From NCBI RefSeq assembly GCF_002163755.1, contig NZ_CP015865.1, positions 1-64,000 of the forward strand: a stretch of DNA of 64,000 nucleotides. The letters are read 5' to 3'. This stretch comes from Vibrio campbellii CAIM 519 = NBRC 15631 = ATCC 25920. GTDB taxonomy: Bacteria > Pseudomonadota > Gammaproteobacteria > Enterobacterales > Vibrionaceae. This document shows, one piece after another, positions 8,573 to 17,034 of this stretch. The notes beneath the pieces were generated by a model. The model did no database searches and was not told the DNA's origin. It was given only the letters and a program-made list of their open reading frames with translations. Position 1 is the first letter of the stretch. Every line of letters starts with the position of its first letter. The position numbers and the translations under genes are program-made.

Positions 8573-8980
8573 CTAATTCCGCCCTGGTTCATGCTTCTCG
8601 TAATGCGGCAATTCCGCATTTAAGTCTTCCCAACTCGCTTTCGAAGTCACGAAATTGTGAGATATAGGACGCTCTGATATGTCACTGTCTAGAGCACCCA
8701 AACGAAGGCGATATCTTTCTGGGGATTGAGCATTCGCACTGTATATAGGAGCGCCACAACTTTTACAGAAGTACTTGCGCTTGCCTTCGCTGCTCTCGTA
8801 AAACGTGAGAGTGTTATCTCGGTCTGTTAGCTTGAGTTCTTGAGCATTAATGAAACCATTTGTTGCATAAGCACTTCCACTTGCTTTACGACACAACGAG
8901 CAATGGCAGTGAATAATATCAGTTACAACACCATCAAGTTCAAACTGAATTGAACCACACAAACAACTTCCCTTATACAT
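8573..8980 (-). CDS. GFA/CENP-V domain protein (gene cassette)
   Basis: The 135-residue protein has the cysteine pattern of the glutathione-dependent formaldehyde-activating (GFA) family: CLCGSIQF near the start, CHCSLCRKASGSAY at ~25-38 and FCKSCGAPIYS at ~71-81. These bind structural and catalytic zinc. The start ATG follows AAGGAAAACAG. Members act on glutathione adducts or have unknown substrates. It is the first cassette of array 1, directly behind the shared leader at 9016-9298. Confidence 0.85.
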   Translation of the reverse strand: MYKGSCLCGSIQFELDGVVTDIIHCHCSLCRKASGSAYATNGFINAQELKLTDRDNTLTFYESSEGKRKYFCKSCGAPIYSANAQSPERYRLRLGALDSDISERPISHNFVTSKASWEDLNAELPHYEKHEPGRN

Positions 8981-9015
8981 CTGTTTTCCTTAGTCAATTG
9001 TGGCTATTCGCCTGT

Positions 9016-9298
9016 CGCTTTCTATACGGCTTTAAGCCGTTTTCATACTCCTATCATGCAATCTTTGTGAACACAGTTCAATTTACAATCAATAGGTTAG
9101 TGAGATGCATGGAACATTAGGCTGCAAAATGACGCATAATTTTTAAAAACTTACGTCGACACTCTCTCGGATAACCCTACATGTAAGGCAAACTTACAAT
9201 TGCAGAATGTGGTTAGACTTTCGCGCTGAGAAGGAACGGGGCACTTTCGAGCTAGAAAGTGCCACGGGTAAAAATTCAGCCTGAGAAGCTTTTGGACA
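9016..9298 (-). repeat. Shared array leader, copy A (candidate attI-like or promoter region)
   Basis: About 285 bp located just upstream of the first cassette of array 1. The same sequence lies upstream of array 2 (21561-21832) and array 3 (35775-36060). In the reading direction of the array it starts with GTCCAAAAGCTTCTCAGG, holds a perfect 9-bp hairpin (GGCACTTTC/GAAAGTGCC at 9240-9263), and ends with a small stem around ACGGCTTAAAGCCG and AGAAAGCG at the cassette junction. It has no open frame. Confidence 0.7.
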
Positions 9299-9555
9299 TT
9301 TTCGTATTATCAACTTCTCTAAATTAGCAATTCATGGGTAACTACAGAAATGGAAACTCGTTAACTTCGTGTCCAGTATCAATGGTGCAGATCACCACCT
9401 AGTTGAGAGCACATTCGATAGAGTTAAATATTATTGAACTACTTCATCGAAATGAAATAAATTGGGAAGGAATGATACCAGCTTAGTATCGCTGATACTT
9501 ATGTTGATTAAGCCGAAAATATTGCTGAGCACGCAATAGACAAAACAATAGCACA
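9299..9555. other. Intergenic region after array 1 leader
   Basis: About 260 bases between the array leader and the nitroreductase gene. Bases 9295-9360 (ATTAGCAATTCATGGGTAAC and neighbours) resemble the outer half of the dispersed repeat seen at 22284-22360 and 16905-16990. No gene is seen. Confidence 0.35.
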
Positions 9556-10185
9556 CTAGATAATATCAAGTACTTGCTCTACCGGAAGTCGAGGTTTTCG
9601 AGACCAATTCCCATCTATCGCATAACCGACAGGAATAATCATTGTAGGTACCGCGGTCTTTGGAAGGTTGAATTCGTTTTTCACCCCATCAGGATCAAAG
9701 CCAATCATAGGGCAAGAAGCCAGTCCCATCTCATCAGCGGCTAACATTAATGCCATGCTCGCAAGAGAGGCTGAACGAATGGCTTCATCACGTTGAAATT
9801 CAAGATTATCAGCATACATATTGTTGACAGCACCAGTCCATCCATCAACGACCTCCTGAGGTAACACCTCACTTTCAAGAGAAGGGCGCAACGCTCGCTC
9901 AATCAGCTTTTGAGGCTCTAACAGGCCTGAAACAATGACGGAAACTGAGGCATCTTCTACTTTCTGTTGACCGTATGAGAGCTCTTTTAACTTAGCTTTT
10001 TTATCACCATCCCTGACCACCGTAAAATGCCAGTTCTGTAAATTAAACGCCGTTGGTGCCAGTGTGGTATGTTGAATAAGTTTCTTTATTTCATCTAAAC
10101 TCATCTGCTTACTTTTATCAAAGTTATTAATGGATAGGCGAGTTTGAAGAGATTCGATGGCGCTTTTTTTCTTTTTGAAAAACAT
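9556..10185 (-). CDS. Nitroreductase-family NAD(P)H-dependent oxidoreductase
   Basis: Start at the ATG at 10185 (MFFKKKKSAIES), which follows AGAGGTAAAAAAT; the longer frame to 10248 lacks a ribosome site. The ~209-residue protein has the FMN-binding nitroreductase pattern: RLSINNFD near the N-terminus, the APTAFNLQNWHFTVVRDG segment at ~45-65, the AADEMGLASCPMIGFDPDG stretch at ~160-180 and an R-KPRLPVE tail. It would reduce nitro- or quinone-type compounds in the cytoplasm with FMN. It lies 95 bases downstream of the quinone oxidoreductase in the same direction, so the two probably form a redox operon controlled by the divergent LysR gene. Confidence 0.85.
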   Translation of the reverse strand: MFFKKKKSAIESLQTRLSINNFDKSKQMSLDEIKKLIQHTTLAPTAFNLQNWHFTVVRDGDKKAKLKELSYGQQKVEDASVSVIVSGLLEPQKLIERALRPSLESEVLPQEVVDGWTGAVNNMYADNLEFQRDEAIRSASLASMALMLAADEMGLASCPMIGFDPDGVKNEFNLPKTAVPTMIIPVGYAIDGNWSRKPRLPVEQVLDII

Positions 10186-10280
10186 ATTTTTTACCTCTAA
10201 TAAGTATCTTTTAACTGAGGCCACGACAGAAGAACTAAAATGTGTCATGGCCAGTTATAGCGGTTTCTACCGAAGATTAA

Positions 10281-11264
10281 TTAAGCTGTTTTTACAACCA
10301 ACTTTCCGTTTGCTTGGTTAGCGTCCATTAGCGAGTGTGCTTTTCTAATATCTTCATATTCAAAAACGTTAGAGATGATTGAAGGCATTTTTCCACTTGT
10401 AATTTGTTCTGCAACCCAATCAATCGGGGATTCCTCAAGAGGTAGTTCATTACCTAGCATTCCACTTTGGAAGAAGCTTAACTTTACTGAGCTTGGTAGG
10501 TCGGACATTAAGCCAAAACTCTCTATTACGGGAGCACCTCCAAGTAAGCCGATGACTGTAACTTCTCCCCACGGACGAATAGCTTTCATTGTATCCACAA
10601 CAGTTGACGCCCCCACAACTTCCAGTGCTTTATCTACGCCTTCTGGGCGGAGGTTTCTTACGGCCTCACCCACATTCCCATCGTCAATAATGACATTGTC
10701 AGCCCCCATAGAGGTCAGTAACCCTGCTTTCTCTTTACTGCGTGTCGTGGCGAATACTGTGAGACCTTTTGCTTTAGCATAAGTTACTGCTGCAAGACCA
10801 ACAGCTGAAGTCGCGCCTCTCACAAGAATAGTCTCGCCGGATTGAATGTTAAGTGTCTTATCTAGCGCCCCCCAAGCTGTCGAGTAAAGTTCAGGTAAAG
10901 ACGCCAAAGTTACGAAATCAATATCACTATGAATTTTCTTCACGTTAGTTTTATTTACTGAGATGATTTCCGCATAACCTCCGTGGCGAGTGAACATCAT
11001 TCCTCCCATAGCCGTAACAACTTTATCGCCAACATTATAAGTACCAGAGGCATCAAAAATAACTTCGCCTGCCGCTTCAATGCCTAGTGCAAGTTCAGGA
11101 TTTAGCTGTCCAAAATGACCTGCTCGGTAATACGTTTCCGCTTTATTAAGACCGAATGCTTTCACTCTAATTTTAACTTCGTTCTTTTTTACCGTTGGCT
11201 CGTTAGTATCAACGATAGTAAGTACTTCTGGAGAGCCCGCTTGAGTTGCAATAATCGCTTTCAT
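10281..11264 (-). CDS. Zinc-free quinone oxidoreductase (MDR superfamily)
   Basis: The 327-residue protein matches NADPH:quinone oxidoreductase-like MDR enzymes. The GroES-like domain has GLNKAETYYRAGHFGQ and LGIEAAGEV; the Rossmann domain begins VRGATSAVGLAAVTYAKA with the GATSAVG nucleotide loop; it ends NGKLVVK. The structural-zinc cysteines of alcohol dehydrogenases are absent, as expected for this branch. It would use NADPH to reduce quinones or enones. It lies divergent from the LysR gene with 118 bases between start codons and upstream of the nitroreductase. Confidence 0.85.
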   Translation of the reverse strand: MKAIIATQAGSPEVLTIVDTNEPTVKKNEVKIRVKAFGLNKAETYYRAGHFGQLNPELALGIEAAGEVIFDASGTYNVGDKVVTAMGGMMFTRHGGYAEIISVNKTNVKKIHSDIDFVTLASLPELYSTAWGALDKTLNIQSGETILVRGATSAVGLAAVTYAKAKGLTVFATTRSKEKAGLLTSMGADNVIIDDGNVGEAVRNLRPEGVDKALEVVGASTVVDTMKAIRPWGEVTVIGLLGGAPVIESFGLMSDLPSSVKLSFFQSGMLGNELPLEESPIDWVAEQITSGKMPSIISNVFEYEDIRKAHSLMDANQANGKLVVKTA

Positions 11265-11382
11265 AATTTTATTCCTGTTTGATTTAGTATGTATCGTTTC
11301 GATGTGGACAATATTAATTCACCCAAAAACAAAGACAATATGGCAAAATGCTAATAGACTATCCCACATTTGGAATAATAAG

Positions 11383-12258
11383 ATGAAGAAACTCAATCTC
11401 AATAGTGCCCGAATTTTCATTTCGGTCGTTGAAAAGGGCTCATTTACCGCTGCAGCGAAAGAGTTGAATGTGCCATTGACAACGGTCAGCAGAAAAGTGG
11501 CTGAATTGGAGAAAGATCTCGGTATTCGTTTATTAGAAAGAACGACTAGGAAACTGAGGTCGACTGAAGCGGGTGATGTCCTCTATCACTCATTTGTACG
11601 AGCTTATGAAGAAATCAATATAGGGTTTGATACATTATTAGAAAATGAACAAGCTTTGAGAGGAAGGATCAAGATATCAATACCACCTTGCTTTCAGATT
11701 GTGTGGCCCTTGCTTAAAGGCTTCAAAGAGATATACCCCAACATTGAAATTGATTCTTTAGTCACAACTGAAAAACTGGATTTAGTCGCGAATGGTATTG
11801 ATGTCGCTTTTCGTGTTGGTGATACAAATAACCTGTCTCACGTAGTTCGTCGCCTCACATCTTATCGCCACAAACTTGTTGCATCACGAGATATGGGCCA
11901 AGTGCGTGACTTGTCTGAGCTGTATCATCAACCCTGTATTGCATGGGGAAGTCCCGGCTCTAATATCCGCTGGAACCTCGGTGGAGAAAAGATAAAAATT
12001 GAGCCTAAAGAAATATCAAATGACTATTTCCAACTGAAATATAACCTTATAAATGGTAAATATATTACCGAGTTACCCCCTTTTTTGTGTGCAGATGAAC
12101 TGAGACGAGGAGAACTCGTAGAGGTATTACCTAACTCACCGCTACCATTGCTTGATGTAAACTTACTTTACCCTTCTAGAAAGCAACTGCCGCGTTTAAC
12201 TCGGCTGTTTATCGACTACTGTGTTAGTTATTTCGATCAACTAAACCAAGAATCTTGA
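11383..12258 (+). CDS. LysR-family transcriptional regulator
   Basis: Start at the ATG at 11383 (MKKLNLNSARIF), since the upstream 27 codons of the open frame do not resemble LysR proteins. The ~291-residue protein has the N-terminal winged helix with FTAAAKELNVPLTTVSRKVA at ~20-40 and LLERTTRKLRSTEAG, then an effector-binding domain from ~90 (GRIKISIPPCFQ). It is divergent from the quinone oxidoreductase and most likely controls it and the nitroreductase. The intergenic region (11265-11382) should hold the operator. The inducer is unknown. Confidence 0.85.
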   Translation: MKKLNLNSARIFISVVEKGSFTAAAKELNVPLTTVSRKVAELEKDLGIRLLERTTRKLRSTEAGDVLYHSFVRAYEEINIGFDTLLENEQALRGRIKISIPPCFQIVWPLLKGFKEIYPNIEIDSLVTTEKLDLVANGIDVAFRVGDTNNLSHVVRRLTSYRHKLVASRDMGQVRDLSELYHQPCIAWGSPGSNIRWNLGGEKIKIEPKEISNDYFQLKYNLINGKYITELPPFLCADELRRGELVEVLPNSPLPLLDVNLLYPSRKQLPRLTRLFIDYCVSYFDQLNQES

Positions 12259-13453
12259 CAACGATATATGTAATTAATAGCCACCGACCCGATAGACTCA
12301 TTATGATAAGGACTGACTACCCAGACTCCCACTGACATTTTATTGGCATTAGAAAAAGTAGGCCAAATTTCAAGCCGCATTCTGTGGGAAATAGTCGTCG
12401 AAAACACACAATGGGGCAATTTCGTGCTTTACGCTCCGACAGCACAAATATACCAAATTACCACGACACGACCACCGCTGCGCCTTTAAATTACAAGCAC
12501 TAACGCCAAACTAAACACAAAAAATCAAAGGCCATACGAGCCTTGCGATAACCAAAGAACGGGGCGCAGCATTGGGTGGGCGGGGGATGTGGTGGGATGC
12601 CATAAAATAGCTTGCGCCTTTTAAGGATTGACCGGCACGGGCAACAACGTACGTGCCGCAAGTGGTGAATCATAGAAAGTTATGAACGTCCCCGCATGGA
12701 AACACGTTGTTGGTGTTTTGATGCGCCACCATTACCCTGCTTTGCCCGTTTTTTGGCAAGGCAGATAAACCGCGCCAGCTCTGCTGGCTACCTTAGAGCA
12801 CGCTTTTCAGTGCGGTGGCGGCAATTTACACATAATGTCCAATAATGCTTGAAGTTGCCCAGTGCCCGGCAGCTTGCTGACGTTAGGCACGTGCAATTTT
12901 GCATTATTCCTATTATGGTAAATGTGTGACTTTGCTGTCAGAGACAGCCCTCAGACCGCCTCAAACGCTCTTAGCGGTATGTTTCTATGACGCTTTGTAA
13001 GTTTTTGACGTTTTAAGAGCGGTTTGTAGAGCAAAAGTCATCGAGTTTCTTTGAACTAAGAACTGCACTCTGATACCCATTTTTCGTACTTTATGAGCTT
13101 TGTGTTTCAGATTAGTTATGTTTGGTCAAAACTCGTCCGTCCGAAAGCGTGGCTTTTTTGGCGAAACTAATAATGGGGCAATTTCGAGTTACAAAGTTCC
13201 TCGGGTAAAACTCAATACCATCAAGCCCAACCTGATTCATTGCTGGACAAGAACTATTCAAGTATTTACTCCATGTGTTTGCTAGGAGGTTAGAAAAAGT
13301 ATCTTGAAATCTTAAATGCTTTTTATGCGGTTGCTCGCAAAGTTTAATCTTATCTTACTTTGAGATGAAATAAGCAACTAAGCACACACTTTAAAACGGA
13401 TCTCAGAATTAAAATACGGGCACCAATACTGGTGGTAGATAGGAAGTACATTT
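12259..13453. other. Long intergenic region with hairpins, no supported gene
   Basis: About 1.2 kb without a credible gene. It holds a hairpin CTGCTTTGCC/GGCAAGGCAG (12737-12764). It also has near-complementary blocks CAAACGCTCTTA (~12970) and TAAGAGCGGTTTG (~13012-13024), and a G-rich tract near 12570. Bases 13171-13250 are a degenerate copy of the dispersed hairpin repeat that ends GCTGGACAAG. Bases ~13283-13305 (GAAAAAGTATCTTGAAATC) repeat part of the terminal attC-like sites at 18883 and 38050. The structured 12.5-13.05-kb part could be a non-coding RNA or an old origin; I cannot tell. Confidence 0.4.
13171..13250 (+). repeat. Dispersed hairpin repeat, degenerate copy
   Basis: AATGGGGCAATTTCGAGTTA, a degraded arm, GGGTAAAACTCAATACCATC and finally GCTGGACAAG follow the order of the copies at 9235-9298 and 22224-22290. 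The sequence to the right of GGACA differs from those copies, so only the left half is present. Confidence 0.5.
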
Positions 13454-13603
13454 ATGGCAGTAAAACATACACCCACTGGAATCGTTCATAAAGGCAAAAA
13501 AGGAAGTACAACTGGTTGTGGCTTTGATACCAAGAAAGAATCACCTCATTGGAGCGACTCACACAGTAAAATCACATGTGACAAAAACGGCTGTAAGAAC
13601 TAA
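13454..13603 (+). CDS. Small Cys-containing protein, 49 residues
   Basis: An ATG at 13454, preceded by AGGAAGTACATTT, opens a 49-residue frame. The protein starts MAVKHTPTGIVHKGKKGSTT and has three Cys: one in TTGCGFDTKKE and two in KITCDKNGCKN, the last with CX4C spacing, together with several His. This may bind a metal. It is hydrophilic, without signal peptide or membrane segment. I do not recognise a family. Its size and its location beside an attC-like site suggest a short cassette-type gene. It is below the length at which genes are usually called. Confidence 0.6.
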   Translation: MAVKHTPTGIVHKGKKGSTTGCGFDTKKESPHWSDSHSKITCDKNGCKN

Positions 13604-13654
13604 TTAGTGGTTGTTTAATTGGACTAGAACTCAAGCTCTAGCCCCTTATTACCC

Positions 13655-13757
13655 TCTGCCACATATCGCACTGTAAAGGTGCAACCAACGCAATACTAAA
13701 GTCGCCGCATACCACTATAAACACAAAAACTAACGTATTGTGCTACTTGCAAGCTCC
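13655..13757 (-). repeat. Degenerate attC-like site
   Basis: CGCAATACTAAAGTCGCCGC, then CATACCACTATAAACAC and AACTAACG, align with the central part of the attC sites at 20531-20655 and 21110-21233. The right end has CCGTTATGA, like a core GTTATG site. It lies directly downstream of the immunity gene, the place expected if the toxin-immunity pair were a minus-strand cassette. Confidence 0.45.
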
Positions 13758-13764
13758 AAAACCG

Positions 13765-14289
13765 TTATGACTGTGAAGCTCTCTCATTAAGTAACTTCAA
13801 CAAATCAGAGTCGCCTTTCACCCAGAATTTTTCTGAAGCAGGAAATACTTCTTCTGGGTATTCGTTAGCAAAATCAATGAATTCCCCTTCCCAGCCATCG
13901 GGAACATAGCGCTCCATTGGAGTGCCATCAGAATAAAAAGCACCAACTCTACGGTCATCAAAGTTAACAAACATGATTGGAAATAAATCACCGACATCCC
14001 ACCATGATTTTGCTTCGGAAAATCGCTTAGCTAGTTCAATACTCAGTTGATCTTTCGGAACCTCAAAATCAGATATAGCATCAAGAAACTGTTTAGCCGT
14101 ATCTTGATTAATCGAATGAATACCAAAGCGATAGTCGTTTTGAAATTCTGGAACTTCGTACCCATGAGCAATGAATTCATTGCGCCATTTATTTACGTCA
14201 AGAACCCATAAATCTCTATCACTTCTGTACCACTTAATTTCACCGTTCAATCGAACAACGAAAACATATTGAGGTTCTTCAATACTCAT
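13765..14289 (-). CDS. Probable immunity protein for the adjacent toxin
   Basis: The 174-residue protein is acidic, Trp- and Tyr-rich, and lacks a signal peptide: QYVFVVRLNGEIKWYRSDRD at the start, MFVNFDDRRVGAFYSDGTPM in the middle and PDGWEGEFIDFANEYPEE near the end. This composition and size fit cytoplasmic immunity proteins of polymorphic toxins, although I cannot name an Imm family. It starts 8 bases after the toxin stop with an AGGTG ribosome site, so the two are co-translated. The role is inferred mainly from position. Confidence 0.5.
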   Translation of the reverse strand: MSIEEPQYVFVVRLNGEIKWYRSDRDLWVLDVNKWRNEFIAHGYEVPEFQNDYRFGIHSINQDTAKQFLDAISDFEVPKDQLSIELAKRFSEAKSWWDVGDLFPIMFVNFDDRRVGAFYSDGTPMERYVPDGWEGEFIDFANEYPEEVFPASEKFWVKGDSDLLKLLNERASQS

Positions 14290-14297
14290 CTTTTCAC

Positions 14298-15383
14298 CTA
14301 TTTAATTACTTTTCCTGAACCAGGTATTGCTGTTTCTTCTAGCCACTCGGCCCAAACAGATGGCAACTCGTAAGACCTACCAGGGGTAGTTGGGTCAACT
14401 ACTTTAGGCGCTAACCCTCCCTGATTCTTAGGGTTAGACTTATAGTTTATTTGAGGAACAGCTTCGTTTTCGATGAAGTCCCCCATCCATTTAGGTATAT
14501 CAAATGAAGTGATCTCTGAGCCAGGTCTTAAGCTTTGGAAGTATTTTGCATGCTCTGGATCGCCTAGACTTACATTTAAAGTGGTCTTATTTATTAAAGG
14601 ATTGCCATTCGAATCAATTTCTATATGCCGCCAACTAGCCTTTGGTGGAGAACCACCTTGAACTCTGAAGACTGTATCTATTTCTTGAGGTAGTGGCCCC
14701 ATGAAATTAAGATCGCCGGGTTTGGCAACATGGCCTGCCCCCTGCAAAAATTGCCCTTTACCCTGAGGAAAACCGACCTTTTTTCCAGGCAAAGCAATAG
14801 TAGCAGCATAACCTCCTACTATGCTACCGGCACCTTCATAATCACCCGAGTTCAAAAGTTCTTTGTGTTGAGTATAATCGTCAGTTACACCATTAATTAC
14901 GCTATTAATCTTTTCATTAACTCTAGCCTGAGCGCCAACACTGTACTCCGGCGCCACTGCGTTTATGAGAACATCAGGGAAATAATTAATTGAATCGACT
15001 ACCCCTCGAGCAACACCTTTGGCAGCCTCATTCATTGACTCTAAGACTAGGAGTGGGTCATCTACCATGATTTCGACAGAAGAGGTGATTGTATCTCCCA
15101 ATGATTTGGTTACACCACCAACATACATAGCTGCATTTTCTAAAGAGGTATAAAGCTCGGATGTTCCGTTTGTTGCTATTACCCTCTCTCGTTGCGAATC
15201 CCACCTCGAAGAGTCTTCAGGTGTATACGTTAACTCAGCAAGACGCTCTCTTTTCTGGCGTAAAGCTCGTTCTCTTATTGTCTCTGGTTTAACTTCAGGT
15301 AATAGAGCTCCAACATCATCAACGGGCTTATACCCACCCCCAGAGCGTGCTGACAGTTTATTATTATCAGAACTATTCGACAT
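14298..15383 (-). CDS. Polymorphic-toxin-like protein with variable C-terminal domain
   Basis: A 361-residue protein with a polar, charged N-terminus (RERALRQKRERLAELTYTPE at ~38-57) and a long helical middle (~75-190) with amphipathic stretches such as AAKGVARGVVDSINYFPDV. A compact C-terminal module (~215-361) begins near PGDLNFMGPLPQEIDTVFRV and includes GGSPPKASWRHIEIDSNGNP. The layout, and a small acidic gene immediately downstream, match polymorphic effectors with immunity partners. FRVQGG followed later by a Ser/Thr-rich strand could be an ADP-ribosyltransferase-like start, but the catalytic Glu motif is not clear. No signal peptide, PAAR or Rhs repeats are seen, so the delivery route is unknown. 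Confidence 0.5.
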   Translation of the reverse strand: MSNSSDNNKLSARSGGGYKPVDDVGALLPEVKPETIRERALRQKRERLAELTYTPEDSSRWDSQRERVIATNGTSELYTSLENAAMYVGGVTKSLGDTITSSVEIMVDDPLLVLESMNEAAKGVARGVVDSINYFPDVLINAVAPEYSVGAQARVNEKINSVINGVTDDYTQHKELLNSGDYEGAGSIVGGYAATIALPGKKVGFPQGKGQFLQGAGHVAKPGDLNFMGPLPQEIDTVFRVQGGSPPKASWRHIEIDSNGNPLINKTTLNVSLGDPEHAKYFQSLRPGSEITSFDIPKWMGDFIENEAVPQINYKSNPKNQGGLAPKVVDPTTPGRSYELPSVWAEWLEETAIPGSGKVIK

Positions 15384-15571
15384 CGATCACTACATATGCT
15401 TGATAAATAAGAGGATATTATATCGATACTTAACAAAGCTAATAGGTGAAGAATTAACAAATAGTTATATTGCTTATATAAATAAACCTTTAGAAAAGGA
15501 TACACCCCATTTATTTAAGCAGAAAAACTAAAAACACTATTATTTTGATAGTGGGAAAATAATTTAATTTT

Positions 15572-15760
15572 TCATTCCCAACCCTCAACCAGCTCTAAAA
15601 ACCGCTCAAAATCTTCTCTAGTTACAATCTTCTCGCCATTCTCGGCAAGCACCACATTCAACGCGGCCACCATTTGGCCGACGGGCGGGTTTAGTGCAGT
15701 TAACTTTTCGAACAAGTGGACTAAGCGAGCATCGATAGTGAAGTGACTTTCTTGTGACAT
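15572..15760 (-). CDS. Small acidic plasmid protein, unknown function
   Basis: Start at the ATG at 15760: GGAGG lies 7 bases upstream, so the GTG two codons earlier is less likely. The 62-residue protein (MSQESHFTIDARLVHLFEKL and onward) is helical and acidic and ends FERFLELVEGWE. I do not recognise it. It follows the LPD25-like gene by ~55 bases in the same direction, so the two are probably co-transcribed. Confidence 0.5.
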   Translation of the reverse strand: MSQESHFTIDARLVHLFEKLTALNPPVGQMVAALNVVLAENGEKIVTREDFERFLELVEGWE

Positions 15761-15814
15761 CGTCACGCCTCCATATTATTTGCAATGGTTGTGCGGGGCG
15801 CTAGCCCCGCACAG

Positions 15815-16783
15815 TTATGCTTGAACTGCTTGAGCCAGTTCACCCAATGGAACGTAAACCGCTTTGCTGTCCTCACGCCAAAAGCGCACTTTACGCACCG
15901 ACCAACCGCAACGAATAAAATCTTTATTCGTGAGATAGGTACCGGCACCCATCGAGTAATTTTCTCGGTGTTCACTACTTTGTGCTTTGTCCGCTAAAAA
16001 CGCCGTATCCTCGTGGTTTAAGCACGCCTTGCGCAACTCCGGGAACAATCGGCGCGTATGTTTAGACCAGGCAAGAACAATGGTTTTTTCCGTATTGAAT
16101 CGATAATCATCAGCATAAGGATCACTATTGTCCTCATCAAACACTGTGTACGTTGCCACAATGGCACCTTGCGCCCAATCCGGAATTGAAAGCGACGCCT
16201 GAAATGCCTTTTCTCGTTCTACTCGCTGTTGATGCGCTGCTTTTCTTTGTTTGGCCTTAGCCTGTTCCTCGGCTTCTTGCTGGGCTTTTGCTAAACGGGT
16301 TCGCGCTAACACCTGAGAGCGAGACAACGCTACCGTATGCCGATTTAACTGATACGTTTTAAGCAGTGCGAGCAGCTCGCGCCCCTGGGCGTGAGTAAAA
16401 TACCAATGCGACGGTTCACTTTTCTCAATTGATAGCGCGTACTCGAGCACACGAAAACAGTGATCCGCAAACCCACACTCATTACCACCGCAACCCAAAT
16501 CGACGCGGCAGCGGTGCTGATGGCCATTATCGAAATTCACCGTAATGTCCGTTTTATCGTAGCCACCAAGCGGATTGTCTAACGCCGCTTTTAATGCGAT
16601 GGCCTCAAAAATATCGAATGGGAATTCTTCCCCCTCATTCAAGCGAGAGGATTCCGACCAATTCACCAACACCGAACGCGGCGCGACTTTCACTGTTGTA
16701 GAGCCTGAGTGATGCAACGGAGATACGTTGATCGCGCTGGCTGCCTTAGTGCTGTGAACTTGGGAAGAAAGGGAATGTGACAT
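15815..16783 (-). CDS. LPD25-like plasmid accessory protein
   Basis: The likely start is the ATG at 16783 (MSHSLSSQVHST), giving ~322 residues; the frame continues to 16867 but that part is unlike the rest. Residues ~40-150 contain VLVNWSESSRL, GGYDKTDITVNFDNGHQHRC and RVDLGCGGNECGFADHCF. This is the pattern of the LPD25-type domain found in plasmid and phage polyvalent proteins. A charged coiled coil follows (~165-215), then a Trp-rich C-terminal region ending REDSKAVYVPLGELAQAVQA. The function is unknown; such genes are typical of large plasmids. A fragment of this gene is duplicated at 7035-7138. Confidence 0.55.
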   Translation of the reverse strand: MSHSLSSQVHSTKAASAINVSPLHHSGSTTVKVAPRSVLVNWSESSRLNEGEEFPFDIFEAIALKAALDNPLGGYDKTDITVNFDNGHQHRCRVDLGCGGNECGFADHCFRVLEYALSIEKSEPSHWYFTHAQGRELLALLKTYQLNRHTVALSRSQVLARTRLAKAQQEAEEQAKAKQRKAAHQQRVEREKAFQASLSIPDWAQGAIVATYTVFDEDNSDPYADDYRFNTEKTIVLAWSKHTRRLFPELRKACLNHEDTAFLADKAQSSEHRENYSMGAGTYLTNKDFIRCGWSVRKVRFWREDSKAVYVPLGELAQAVQA

Positions 16784-16894
16784 GATACGCTGTTTGTATT
16801 TTTTATTGGCTTGGTTGAGCCACCGATTGAGGGAGGAACGAGTGAAGAGGTACGCGAAATAATGCATGGTTCCCGGCTAATAAAATTAGCTCGA

Positions 16895-16990
16895 AGGAGA
16901 TAACTTTTGGACAGAAATCAGTTTCGGAAAACACAATATTAGTAATTTATGAATAACTTTAAGTATTGGAAACATTGCTTAGCATTTTTC
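16895..16990 (+). repeat. Outer half of the dispersed TTTTGGACA repeat
   Basis: From ACTTTTGGACAGAAATCAG to AAGTATTGGAAACATTGCTT this matches the right half of the copy at 22280-22360. To the left of TTTTGGACA it lacks the hairpin part and is unrelated. The boundary of homology falls exactly at the GGACA motif. Confidence 0.5.
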
Positions 16991-17034
16991 TGCTGTGAAT
17001 GGTGCGAACCAGTCAAGGTTTACACTACTCCTAC

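Noticed and set aside
12237..12419. Minus-strand 60-residue frame
   Set aside because: No ribosome site or family features; it overlaps the end of the LysR gene.
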